A stretch of 64,000 nt of DNA, from contig JAINUG010000110.1 in NCBI GenBank assembly GCA_029706075.1, positions 653,213-717,212 on the forward strand. The letters run 5' to 3'. A model generated the notes under the pieces. The model was not told where the DNA came from. It searched no databases and was given only the letters and a program-made list of their open reading frames with translations. The position numbers and the translations under genes were made by a program. Below, piece by piece: positions 1 to 12,700 of the stretch; position 1 is the first letter of the stretch; every line of letters begins with the position of its first letter. This DNA is from Aldrovandia affinis (taxonomy: Eukaryota > Chordata > Actinopteri > Notacanthiformes > Halosauridae).

Positions 1-312
1 CACCTCATATTTATACCCCAGTGAAAGAGGAAGTCATGGATGACCACTTAAGAGTTCCTAAAGACTCAAGTGAACTTAAAAAATATTTATATAAATGAAA
101 ATATACTTAATTTAGATTTTGTTCATAAGAATTTATAAGGGTGCCAATAATTGTGACCTGTTTTTCAGAAAAATATGTATTTTTTGATAGAGAATTTTAT
201 TTCAGGTTAGATTTATCTAATATTTTGAGTGTAAGATCAAGCTGATGATCAACAAATATATTTTTTCATAGCCATCTTTACAAGGGTGCCAATAATTCTG
301 GAGGGCACTGCA
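1..312. mobile_element. Tc1/mariner-like element, terminal remnant
   Basis: The phrase GGGTGCCAATAATT occurs twice (near 139 and 283), the second running into TCTGGAGGGCACTG at about 299-312, which reads like the terminal inverted repeat of a common fish Tc1-like element. The sequence before it resembles the non-coding end of such elements. The other terminus lies outside the window, and no transposase reading frame is visible. Family assignment rests on pattern recognition, not alignment. Confidence 0.55.
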
Positions 313-384
313 TATATACATATACATATACGCACGCGCACATGCACACGCACACGCACGCGCACACACACACACACACACACA
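313..384. repeat. Compound AT/CA/CG dinucleotide microsatellite
   Basis: Alternating purine-pyrimidine tract: TATACATA, then CGCACGCGCACA, then uninterrupted CA repeats up to 384. It directly abuts the Tc1-like terminus. The short open frame reading VCVCVC on the other strand is only this repeat translated. Confidence 0.9.
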
Positions 385-3300
385 GTATATCTATAATTAT
401 GTTTTTCTCAAAGTTCATGTAAATTGTGTTGGATATTAACCAGACCCATGTGTAGTGTTTCCTCAAAAAACAAATGAGTAGTTCTATGTTTGTGACTAAT
501 TTCCACTTCAGAATGTGTTACTTTTGATACTTGGCAGTATAGTGCAAATTAAGTGTGTATTACAGTCTTACTTGTTCCTCCTGACTGTGGCGGGAATAAC
601 GAACCACAGGCATGAATATTCTGATGTACTGCATTGCTGCAAGGCCTTTTCTTTTCCTCATACAATGAACTTGAGTGGACCGATCCTGGAGGAACTCAGT
701 GGGTGTCCTCAGAAAAGAGCAGACAAATGTGAATTGTGTCATATCTCATTGAAAAATATGCTGGTCGTTCATGTACAGTGAGGCTTTGGAGCAATAGTGC
801 CATCATTGTTCTCGCTCAAAAAGTTTAGCACTGGCACATGTGAACCTATGGACTTCCCTCTGACCTCGCTTAACGGCAAAGTGAGACAAGCGTTCCAGCA
901 TCCTTTCAACTCAGATCTACAGGCATCTTTCATCTGCAGCGCACCTTTGAAAAAAACGGACATGAAAGCAAGACATTTTACAAACTAAATCAACAGTGAA
1001 TCCAGCAAGTGACAACAGCCGACCCTTGCATCCTTTACACGGATAGTTTCCTGCTTGTCGCATACAGGATATCGGATTCTGCATGGCCCGCCTTTTTTCT
1101 TTCGCAGAACTGGCCCCATGAGAAGAAGCTCTTTGTGGGTTTTGTTGTGTTTTGAAACACCGACTATCAGGTTTTGAGATCCTGACACTGTCTTCATGCC
1201 GCCCGTAATGCCGGAGCCCCCTTTATTCCCAGCTGACAAGATGTATGGTCCAGCTGACAGTGTCCTAAGATGGAATTTTAAGAGTAGGAGGGAGGTTTCT
1301 GAGGACTCTTTTACCTGCTTGAAAAGCAGTGATGAGCCAGCTCCACTCTCGTATCTCGTCTCCTTAGGAGGCCAGGATTTAGCATCCCACACTCGGATCG
1401 GGACTGGCCAGCCCTCTTCATCCCTCTCCTTTGTTGTCGCCTGTCCCTTCTCTCAGATTCTGCTTAGGCTGTGCATTTCCAGCTGGAGTGTGGCTGAGGA
1501 CGGTTCCTGTGTGCTTCTTTTGCTGTGTGTATGGGGAAGCCCACATAGCCTCCCACACAGGGCCTCCCCTAAAAAGGAGAAAGGGGAAATGCCTGTGTCT
1601 TTGAAGCAGCGCTTCCAGCACAAAGGGAACCCCACAGTGAGCTAATGTGCTTGACAAATATTTCTTTCTTTACACTACACATGTAGAGCTATCAGACTGC
1701 TGTCTGTCCATCCACCGCTGTCAGGTGTTCCGCCCACTCGCAGACATTCCTCTCGGCCTGGCTCTACACTCATCAGCGTCTCAGGGTTTGAAACCAGTTC
1801 TCCAATATTCCCCCTTTAATTCGGAATCATGTTTGAGGAATTCATTGATATATTTCCCAAATGAGTGATAATCTAAAACTGAGAGGCCTCCGGTGATCAG
1901 CACGGCCTGTTTGTGCTGCTATTGAGGACAACTTTTGCTGACCTTTTCATAGTGTATTGTTGATTTATCCATCAATCTAAATTACGTTAAGCAATTCAGA
2001 GCACACAATAAGCCACCGCAAAATAATATAATCTGTGAGACAATGTATATCAATATGCATTCTTTGATTGAAAGATTAGAGAAATTGATTCCTTACTTAT
2101 TTTTGTACATGGACTAAATCATTAGCCTTGGGAAAATCAAGATTGTGTAAGAAGTGTAATCAAGACCTTTTCCTGTAAAATACTTGCTTCCCTAAAAAAA
2201 ACACTTTATGTGGGAATGCAAAAAGTCAAAAACTGTTGGCAGGTTTGGTTTTCCCTCCTGGTCTAATAGAATAGCGCCAGTGCACATCGACGGCGACGGA
2301 TCTGTGAAGGTGGCGTGTTGGCGTGCTGGCAGACAGTTATTAATGACTAGCGTGAACCTTATTTTATCGCTGGGGCAGAGGTAACAAAACTTTACATAAC
2401 AGTGTGAAAAGCAGGACTCCTTAAAGCACAATGTCAAGACTTCTCTTTTTGGGGGGAAACATTCTTTGCTCAGGGAGAGACAAACGCTGGGAACAAGGAG
2501 GAGGCCGCCATGCCAGCAGGCCAAGTCTCTACTTTGCTTCGACATCAGTCTCTCGTATACCCTTTGGAATAAAATCACGTGAATTAACATAAACTAGAGC
2601 ATCAGTTATCATGGTCATTGTCTAGTGCATTTACATCTAAGCATTAATGATAGTAATAGATATGAACTAATACAGAAATAAATTGATTAGGTAACCCTTC
2701 ACCCCTCAATTGTTAGTAAAAGGAGAAGATAACATAACCAACTCATTAATTGATGCATTAACAAACCAACAAAAACACCAAAATATGTAGTTAGTCATAA
2801 CTCCCACAGTCATTTTCCAGGGAATCATTTTCCATGTCTTCCCCTATTACACTTAAAGAAATTGCATATATACTGCAATGTATTATAAATAATGTATGGA
2901 CTTTTTGAAAAATATTTTTTTACAAATATATTGCAATAGCTAAAAAAAAGAAGTCATTTGTATTTTTGCCTATATATTGTGAATTGTTGCAATATCTATT
3001 CCGATCTTGATCATTTATTTAATTTCCCTCTATTCCTTCTGGAGTGTTCAGTGCTATGCTTCTAAGAATATGCAATAAGAAAATCATGACTGATTCATTG
3101 ATTGATAATGCAGGAGGGCATGTGTGTTCTTACAACAGCACAGAACAACACATCGTCCCTAAAACATTCTTGCAAAAGCTGACAAGGGTCGTTCTGTGAG
3201 GTTGAATGTTTGGTTGGATGTAACAAGCGTTTGTAAATCAGCAATACAAGAGCCATTCATTCAGAGGCCAACTTTAAGCTTTCCCTGGAATTAATTTTCA

Positions 3301-5834
3301 AATGCTTATTTACCTTTTTCCTACCACAATTAATACAAATCACAATTCGAAATACATGTGAAATGACAATTGTAATGGAAATGTAAACCCTAGGCACCCT
3401 TTCACAAGAAATCCCTCAGGCTGTTGATTCAAAACTTCACAATGTAACATCTGAAAACATAATCACGGCCACGGTAACACATGCTAATTGCACTAATCTG
3501 TTCAGATTTGAAACCTCTCCATTATACAGGCCTTTGATATTTATCAATATTGTTGTCTTAGTGGCAGTCCAAATTGAGGGTCATGAGTTCATAGCATGGT
3601 ACTACCTCTGCTGACATCAAATGGATTTTGTTATTGATAGCATAATATAAGTAATTATTTGTCTAGGGTGATGAAATAATGATCAGTGTTTAATTTCCTG
3701 AGTGATACCCCTGCTGCTTTTGGAAGAAGACGTGAGTTTGAATTTTGATGAACTGGCTCTCTCTTGAAGCTTGACAGACATTATTAACATGCAAATTAGC
3801 TTGGGAAAAACACAGCTTCTGTATCTCAGGTGTCAGCGCTCTCCTCTTTATTCACATGTAACTTCTTCCTCGACTCCCGGCTTAGCTGCTCTGGACTGCT
3901 ATGTTTTTTGGTACAATACAGTCATTGTTTAAAACCTGATGGTTTGAGGGACATAATCTAGAAAGAAGGCCCCTTCTTGCATAGTACAGCTGTTATTGCT
4001 CTTAACTACTATTAGTCAGTGTCTGTCCTTTTTGTACATTAAAATCTGTCTGTTGCTTTTTATGATCGTTCTTTTAGAAGTTTGAAATAATTTCTTCTGT
4101 GTTCTTTCAAATATAAGGACAGAATTTCCGCCTGTCCCTGATCAACAAAGGATTGTGTCTCTGAGAAAGTCTCTCCAAGGAGTGAGGGATACCAGTATTA
4201 AACCAAAACTTTAAACTACATTAAAGGAGAACATAAAGCCTGTCAGACTGTTTCATTGTATTTCAAGATTCCACCTTTTTATTAGTCGATAAAATAAACC
4301 TTATGTATTAGACATCATTCAAATATGGCTAATGACTTCATAAATGGTCGTTCTTTATTGCGGTTGTAATAGAAACATGTCATATAAAGCTAGAGGTGTT
4401 ATTGCTCTCATTACTCTACTGACTCGGATAATAACGAAAGAATGTTAAAATGAAGAATAATAAAGCCTTTCTTATAATCTCCAATAAATCTTTTTGACTG
4501 AGCAGACGGGTGCGTTGTGTCATAATGGTGCCAATACAGAATTCTCAGTCCATCTCATTTGTAACAGTTAGCTTCCATAAATAATTTGTTACTGTTTTAT
4601 TTTATTTTAAAAATGCATTTATCTTTTAATGTGCATCTTGCAATTGTCACATGATATTTGATCAAGTACTTGCCTCATGCTGTCAGGATCAGAGAACAGA
4701 AGTGTCTTTCACTTGAAACCCTCCGTCCTGCAGATACTGTACCTCTGCACCATATACAGTATTAGGTTGTTACAGAATCAGCTTTTTCGTGGCCTACAAC
4801 ATTTTATATACAGACACAATTATCTTCAATGCTCCTACACATTTTGACTACACGGTATGCAGTATATTGATGGTCTGAGATATTTGCATCATTAATATAC
4901 AAATAGATTCAGACCAATGGATATCAATTTGTATTCAAACTGATATTTGTAGCAGCAACATGTGTTCACAAAACAATGAGCAGTAATCCTAACAGGGAAA
5001 AGGCACCACTCATCTCTATCATTTTCTTATTCTGTCAATGAACCGTATAAGGACTGGACACCGCTGTAACTTTACCAGAGCATATTTTACGCATTCATCT
5101 GGTTACAGTACAGCAGCTTGGTGAACACACAGTGCTGACTGAACGGAAAAGGAAAACAGGTTGAACCCAAGACGTAAAAAGGAACACTTTCTCATGGAAA
5201 CCCCTCACACCTTCATCTCCCTTTCTGAAAGGCCTCATTATGAGTGTGAGCGCTCACTTTCATCTCTCAGACTACACAGGGAAACCGAGTACAGTAGTTA
5301 TTCTGTGTCTGTCCTCTTTTCACAGCTCCGTTTGCACATTGGATGTGCATGACATTTGACTTCCTCCCCCAAAGAATCAAGTGTCTTAAGGGCCATCAGT
5401 GGGAGAGAAACCTCCTGGACTGCAGCCCTTTAGGAACAGGATCTGAAACCCTTTTGGTTTATGAATCTCACCAATAGAGGTATCCTGTCACTGGGGTAAC
5501 TGGGTAAAGAACTATCGGGCACGCTGCATTGTGTTCTCTTGTTCAATATAGTATCATTTCGCTCATTGTTTTCCTAATATCAGCGGTTTTCTTGAAGATT
5601 ATGTGAAACAATGGATTTCTATATATGAAAGAAGTGTACATTTACATTTGAAAACTGCCAAATTACATTGGTACCAAGCCAACGAAAATACATTAGTAGT
5701 TAGGCTAATTTATGCTGGGCTCTCCTGCTCTTCTCTGGGGCTCCTGTTGCAATGGAAAGGGCTCAAGAGGCTGTTGGGTGGCTCATCCTGTTAAAGTATT
5801 GTTCTATTGTGTATAGACCCCACAGTCTACCAGT
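385..5834. other. Intergenic, no gene recognised
   Basis: AT-rich non-coding sequence. Open frames here (for example 985-1392 minus and 1196-1645 plus) overlap one another on opposite strands, have no splice context and resemble no family I know. A TGATTGATAA Hox/Pbx-like motif lies near 3098. No repeat or RNA gene stands out. Confidence 0.6.
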
Positions 5835-5945
5835 GGTATCAAATCCGGACCGTGCCAGTGGCGACTGTGGTTGGCAGCCCCACAGGGTGGCGCATAATTG
5901 TCCGTAGTGTTATCCAGGGAGGGAGGGATTTGACTCGTACAAACT
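5835..5945 (+). mobile_element. SINE central-core fragment
   Basis: The block has the order CCCCACAGGGTGGCGCATAATTG, a short spacer, then CCAGGGAGGGAGGGATTTGACT. A diverged copy of the same order sits on the opposite strand at 9326-9460, and a weaker one at 44800-44930. This internal multiplicity is the main evidence for an interspersed repeat. The tRNA-like head is not clear in this copy. Confidence 0.6.
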
Positions 5946-7854
5946 GCGCATGAACTGTCCACCTCCGACTCAATGTCTGTGTGAGGTTAACTAGTCAACT
6001 ATGACGGCTGGCATCACATTTGTCGTTGAATGCGTTTGTCTGTGGTTTCCCGAATTGACAGAGGAGATTGCAGTGATGAGGACAAACCCATGAACACAAT
6101 TGGGAATTCCAAATTGGGAGAAAATAGTGGGACATTCATTCTCTAATTGTTTAAAATGATATGCCATTATATACAGTGTATAACAGAGCAATATTCTTTT
6201 CACTGAATGTGCATGAACATCAGATGTAGCTCGAGGTTCACATTGTGTTTGTTGTGCAATGTTCCATACATTTTAATTAACACAAGATTGACATGTAACT
6301 TGTACATTTTGGGTCAAGATATTCTCCTTTAAAGAAAAGCTGTACATTACCACATATGAAAAGATGAGGCCGTTATTTTAATAGATTTGATGCCATTGTT
6401 CTCATCAGTAGGAAAAAACTCACCTTACCTCCTCCCCCCATTCTTTGCTCATTTTCTATCAAAAAGAAAATTTTAGCCTGAAAAGGTGTCATTATTACAC
6501 ATTATTTTTACACGAAAGAGAAAAAAACCTGCCAAATGAACAAGCTAATAAATGCTAACATTGTAATCCCTTAGATCATATCAAACCCTGAGAGTGTGCT
6601 CTCTCAATACTCTGAACTGAAACATTCAGCTACAGGTGCTGGTGGCTGGCGGAGGGACAGTAAAGTGCACAGTTAATAACAGGCCATTTACCACTGAGCC
6701 ATCAACAGTGTTTCCAACGCAACACATTTCTTGGCAGACTTGAAAATTGTAAATGTGAGGATGGCCTATGCAAGATTATTCATATATACAGTATATATAT
6801 ATAAAAATGGTTCCATGAAAAGACAAACAAATTCAGGGACAGTGCTTAGTTGGACTTACCATGACTGGTTTATAAAATTATTATTAGCTAAGCCATTAAC
6901 TATTCATTTGGCTATTCATTTGGTAAGTGGATCAAACCTAACTCTCCTGAACAATAGGTATTCAATTTAAAATGACTGAACTAAATTTGCTAAATGGTAA
7001 TTAAGAAGTAAACCACTGTAAATGACAGTCTTAGATGGCATTTAGGTCCTAGTTATTTTTTAAACTTACGATACGGAAAACGCACTCAAAGTGAGAAGGA
7101 TAACATGTTGTACCCATGGTGACTCCGACGGGCAAATGTTGCCGGACCTCAGTCCTCTGTTCTGGAGAGCAGGCCGCAGTGACTAGCAGTCCCCTCCGGA
7201 CCACCGGCTCTGTGAAGGACACAAAGGGTCATAGGCAGCGGAGCCTCTCCACTTCTCACAGAGGGGACCTCCCGGCTCCCAGTGAACCTGCCGCACAAAG
7301 CCCTGCCCACACAGGCTCATTATTCTCTCTTCCGGCTCAAGAGGATTGTTTTCCACATATGCACTCATCCTGTCTGCCTTTCCCTTTCCACACCACAATT
7401 TGGTGTTCCGTCCTTGGGAGTGCGTCATCACACACAGGAATAAAATATTTTTATTTCAAAATTATTATTTTGTCTCTTTCAAAACATCATGCATTGAAAT
7501 CAACCTCCAAAGCTCTTCACCTGATCTCAAGATTACTCAAGAAAGGCAGATCCAAGATTGGTGATGACATATTTTGTCAAAGAGGCTTAATTGTGTCTCA
7601 ATTATATACTGTGCTGTAATTTACAGAAAACATTGTCCCCCTCAATAATAATAATATTATCCATTTTTTCTGATGTGAATCATCAATCATGTGAATGTCA
7701 CTGTTTAATGCTTAAAAAGTGTACTTAGTTTATGAATTTGGGCTTGAAACATAGGGGACATGAAAGAAAATATATTCAAGTGAAATCAGTTACCGGCCAG
7801 GTACAACTTCTTTGATGAAAATTGCTACCATCTGCAATCGACTGATTCTTATAG
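5946..7854. other. Intergenic, no gene recognised
   Basis: Non-coding, AT-rich. The 167-codon frame at 7116-7619 is covered by an antisense frame, starts in a GC-richer patch and then runs into AT-rich sequence; it has no recognisable domain and is treated as chance. Confidence 0.55.
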
Positions 7855-8125
7855 AAAATGGCAGCAGTGGTAGCCAATGTTAGCTATGTTTAAGTTGTTA
7901 GCACCTAGCTAGCTATCAAGAAGTGTCAATGTAGTTAGCAAAAGAAAAAATATATACTGAAATGAGTATAACGTTTGTATAACGTTATATTGTTTTGACT
8001 GCGAAGTACTAGCTAACCTTATCTGGTCATTTTTACCAGCGGTATATTAGCTAGCTAAACCAATTTGTGTTGCTAGGTGTGATATAAAATTAGCACTAGC
8101 TAACTAGCTTGCTAAAATTATTGAA
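7855..8125. repeat. AGCTAG/TTAGC-rich low-complexity block
   Basis: The words TTAGC, GCTAG and TAGCTAGCTA recur through this stretch (near 7880, 7905, 8010, 8050 and 8100) in both orientations. A similar but shorter patch lies upstream of ado at 43085-43205. This is a common texture in fish genomes and has no coding content. Confidence 0.5.
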
Positions 8126-9325
8126 TAAAACCACAGTGTTTTGCCAATGTTATATATTTTCTGGCTGTCTTAGTGGATGCATACACCTAATCATGATTGC
8201 AACCAGGAAGACTAATATAGGAGACATTATCCGAAGCTATATTACAATAGGTGCACAATTAGATGTTCTTGTATTGGTAGTGAACTCTTTGTGATGAGAG
8301 TATAGCTGTCTGTGCAGATTCATTTAGCTATTATATGCGTGTGTATATAGCTACCGTTAATGTAGAATGAACTGCAATAGTATATAAAGAAGTAAAAACC
8401 TTTTTGTTTGAGAAGATTGTTCAAGGACAGAGCAGTTGCAACTGCAGTATGGTGATGCTGATGACAGACAGTCTGCTACATGAAATGAGTTATTCAGATG
8501 TAGATTCAAAATATGTTGACAGGCATATGGAGTCCTTTGGCTCTCACCTAGTGCTGATAGTAATGTTGGTGATGTCTAAGATAATACCTTGTGATGCCCA
8601 TAGAGGGCCATTTATTTTTGATGATTAGAGTGAAGATTGACTCATTTCAGTTTTTGTCCTTTCATGCATAGACCTTTCTATTACAATAATCCTTAACTGT
8701 GTATGTTAGTTATTATTACAATATAATGATAGTTAAAAATATTACATTTCATTTCATGCCATACAATATATAGAGCAGTGATAGCTACAACATTAGCATA
8801 ATACTAGGAAAGGAATCATACAGTAGCAGAGAAGTTTACTTGCACATATATCAACATTCACAGTCACAGTGATATTCAGAACAGTATGGATGCCCCGAAG
8901 ACAGATAGGACTGTACCAGAGTAAGTGCCCCTGTGCAAGGTCCCCCTAAGTCTTGTAATTTGCTTTAATTATAGGTTAAGATTTGTCTATATTCTTCTCT
9001 CAAAAGTCAGCAGAAATGTGCATTTAAAAGCTTTTATAAACGTTTTGGCCTGGGGGAGCATGCCCCTGAACTCCCCTACTACAATGTGTGGCCCCCAATG
9101 TCCAACTCACTCCTATGCCCTTGGGTGCAGTTGATGGAACAGGTGAAACTAGTTTTATTATGAACTAGTTTTATTAGTTCTATTACACTGGGTGAAAGGG
9201 GTCTGTTCCCAAACATCATAGTCAGGATACTTCCGTAATAGAAACATTTCCATAGATATCTGGATCTGACAGCCTACATGTTAAAACAGCCTGAGTTTGA
9301 AGAAGACCCTTAATATGCAGTTTTA
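8126..9325. other. Intergenic, no gene recognised
   Basis: AT-rich non-coding DNA with short open frames only. A small direct duplication of ACTAGTTTTATTA occurs near 9149-9180. Nothing else stands out. Confidence 0.5.
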
Positions 9326-9460
9326 TACCGGCAGACTGTGGGAACCAATTGACCAGCGGAGGTCGCTGGTGTGCGACGAGACAAGTATAACCCAGCAGAC
9401 TGAATCCTTCCCTCCCTGGGTGTCACTACTGCCAATTGTGGGTTGCTCCGCTGGGTTACT
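9326..9460 (-). mobile_element. SINE fragment, same family as 5835-5945
   Basis: Read on the minus strand it contains CCCACAATTGGCAGTAGTG followed by ACACCCAGGGAGGGAAGGATTCAGTC-type sequence, the same order as the 5835 copy. Upstream of that on the plus strand lies AGCGGAGGTCGCTGGTGTGCG, a motif I associate with teleost SINEs. The copy is old and boundaries are approximate. Confidence 0.6.
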
Positions 9461-9545
9461 GTAAGTTAATTAATAATGTAACTGTAAGTTACTTGTAAAT
9501 TAAATAATGAGGGAATAACACACACCTGGCAATGGAACAGCTGAG

Positions 9546-9750
9546 CAGCCAATTGTCCAATTACTTTTGGTCCCTTAAAAAGGGGGGGACCACATATCAA
9601 AAGTGCTGTAATTCCTACACTGTTCACCCGATTTGGATGTAAATACCCTCAAATTAAAGCTGAAAGTCTGAGCTCATATTCATTATTTAATTTAAACTCC
9701 AATTGAGTTCTGAGTGGAGGGCTATGGCCTTCACACCCTAGAACAAAGTG
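9546..9750. mobile_element. Probable Tc1/mariner-like remnant
   Basis: Begins with TTGTCCAATTACTTTTGGTC, continues through a G run into TTCACCCGATTTGGATGTAAAT. I recognise this as a frequent dispersed fish sequence of the Tc1-like type. There is no coding remnant and no paired terminus, so the class call is tentative. Confidence 0.45.
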
Positions 9751-12700
9751 TCTTCTAAGTGAGTGAATAATCACAATTATTAATCAACATATCAGTATTG
9801 ATCATTTAATCTATTACAGTTTGGCAGTTAGGGGTAACTTTTCCAACATATTTTTAAAGCAATGTCTGGCGATGAGAGGAATCTCCTATAGGCTGTAAAA
9901 CAGGCACTAATCATCAAAGACAGGGAAAAAACCATATGAAGAAAATCCCATCTATGAAAGCACTTCGAATGAATGCCAAACAACAAAACACTCATTGCCG
10001 GAGCTGTGGTGAGAGAGGGGATTTTCCTCTGTCACCCACGACTTTTTGTTGCTCTGTCTATCCAGCTGTCAGATTGCCTGTGCACAACGCAAAGGTTGAC
10101 AGGAACAGTCTTTTTGGCTGACAGTTGGTGCAGAGTTGCCGTGGAGCGTGCAAGATCTATTCCTCACTCACTGGAGCGGCTTTGAGCTGCAGTGCACACT
10201 GGTTCCAGACCCACACCATCCTTGTTTGCCTTTTATGAGAAACTGACGGTTATTCTTGTCAACAACGGTTGACAGCACATTTTGTACATCAAATTGGCTC
10301 TGACACAAATGACTGTTAGAAGTCCTACCTCTCAAGGATGTTACTGTATGCAATGTTTGACAAATGTTTTAAACACAAATGAGGTCCACAGGGCAGCCAG
10401 CTTTGTGTATGTGTGTGCGTGTGTATATTTGGGCCTTTGACCTAATATTTCAGGTACACATTTTATGTACGTTTTCACTTAAAGCAAGCATCACTCTGAG
10501 GGAGATCAGCAGAGAATAAAAGCAAGCTTACTTTTAATAACATCCCAAGATTACTGTGTCCACATCACAGGCACGCACAAATATCTTGTATGATTTCATT
10601 ATCTTCTTCATAATGATGCTTGTGAGCTCACATTTCCTCTGAATAAAATTGATTGGAAACAATATCTGCCCTAAAGTACATCTAATGGTGTTACAGTCGG
10701 GTAGGAGTAAATGAGGGGGAATTTAGCCACCAAAGTCTTTCATTTAGTTGCAGATGAGTGGGTGGAAAAGGACATTACCGCCTCCAATTAAAAATAAGAA
10801 AGCCGCTAATGTTTTTACAGCAGAGTAGGAGGAAATCAGACAGAGTCAACCTTGGGCTGCTAATATCAGTTTAATTGAATGCCATTCACTTGCACAGGCG
10901 CTGGCTAACAAATGGTTGTGTTAGAGGAGAAGAATCCCTGTAAACCGAGGACCTTGCGGGTAACTATGGTCGGCATGAGAGTGAGTGGTGAAGTTGTGCC
11001 TGTCTTGAGAAAGTCCTCATTGTATTAATAGGGGTTAGAAAATGATCAGTCTGGTTCCACAGGCATGTATGCAATAATCCCTTTGCGGTTTGGAGTATTT
11101 GGAGTATTTGCACATGACAGCACTCCCCATTCCTGCCTCCCAGTCCCAGCACAGCTGCAGCTACTGTACAATGCAATACCAGAGTGAGAGTGAGAATTTC
11201 TATCTTATTAGACTGCATCCTACAAAAATAACAGGGATTCATTTACATTGCAGTCTAAGGCATGGTATGGTAGTTTCTCCCAACTAGTCATTTAAAGCAT
11301 TGCATTACTTTTATAATAAACTACATAAAAACGACATAGAAACTAATCAATGACCAGATCAGTTCATTTTGGCCAACAGGTGTAGTAACTCAAACTGACC
11401 TCCTGCATATACATTTTTTGTGTGTTTTATTTGTGCTTACTGTTTTCTATTATATCTGTCTGCATTTCACATATTTATTATGTTTAACACAAGATAGATG
11501 GTCACATGTCTTTTAGTGCTCACACGTCTTGGCCAGGTTGTTATCAAAGTAAACAAATGAATCAAATCACAAATCAAGGTCAAATAAATACAGGTTAAAG
11601 AAAGGTAAAACTAATATAATACAGTTTTTCGAATCTCTGGACTTTACCTCATTAAAATAAACATTTGCTGGATATTCCACTAGCCCCCTGAGGTGGGTTT
11701 GTTGGCAAGTACATGTATAACTCTCAGAGGGGAATTCTAAACCTCTCAGAAGGCACAGGATATGAATACTGAGAGAAGAGAATACAAGACCGATCATATC
11801 AGTGCCCTCATTCAGAATTCAGGCATTACACACCAGCTGCTGTTTTCTTTGGTCACTATAAGGTCACTGTGGTGAGAAAGCTCCAAGTGGACAAATACTC
11901 CAAGATCGTTTATGTTTGTTTCTGACTGCTTCTTATTTAGATGTAAATTAAAACATGATGTGAGCTCTATATCAAAGTACTGCTCTGAGTCATCGTTTGA
12001 GTAGAAACAACACACCCCAAATAACAGGGATTTGGATTTTGGGCATCACTGAGTTAATCCAGTCTGTCCCACAGCTAATAGGGCTGAGTCAAAGCAGCAG
12101 GACTTTTGACAGAGTGCTCAGTGGATGGATGATGGTGTTGATCACACGCTGAAGGAGGATGTTATGTATACTGTGAATGTATATATGAAAACTGTATGCT
12201 GCAATGTATATTCCAATTATGTGATCAAAGTTTTGTTTGTTTGGCTAGCAATATAACAGTTCTTTAGTATGACATGATTTTGATATAAAATACATACATA
12301 CAGTACAATTTAATCTCTGTATTTATTGTAAATAAATGTACAAACCTGTGCGCTCAGATTTGATTTGCTTTCCTTGGTCAGACCTTTATTTTATAAATGT
12401 AATGCGGTGTCTGTTCATATACATGTATGTATATACTGTACACATATATAACAACAGTTATATAGCAAACAGTTTTGCCTTTGAAAGAGTTATGCTTTGC
12501 TTATGAATATTTTGTAGGCACCCAAGTGCCCCAGCATGTTTATTTTGTCCTTTGTGATCATACAGCTACTTAATTTTTTTTCTTAAGAAATCACATCCTC
12601 ATAAATAAAAATGTAAATTACCCTGCACCTGCGCCATACAGTTAGGGAAAAGAATTATGGTATTTATTGGATTTTCAGTCATTGGAGAGGAGACGAGATT

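Noticed and set aside
311..466. Cysteine/valine-rich small protein on the minus strand
   Set aside because: Translation of the CA microsatellite; likewise at 22383-22661, 30244-30525 and 58154-58406.
985..1645. Overlapping 135- and 149-codon frames on opposite strands
   Set aside because: No recognisable domain, no splice or promoter context, and antisense overlap; consistent with chance in a GC-richer patch.
7116..7619. 167-codon plus-strand frame
   Set aside because: Low-complexity Ser/Pro composition, antisense frame across the same bases, no family resemblance.
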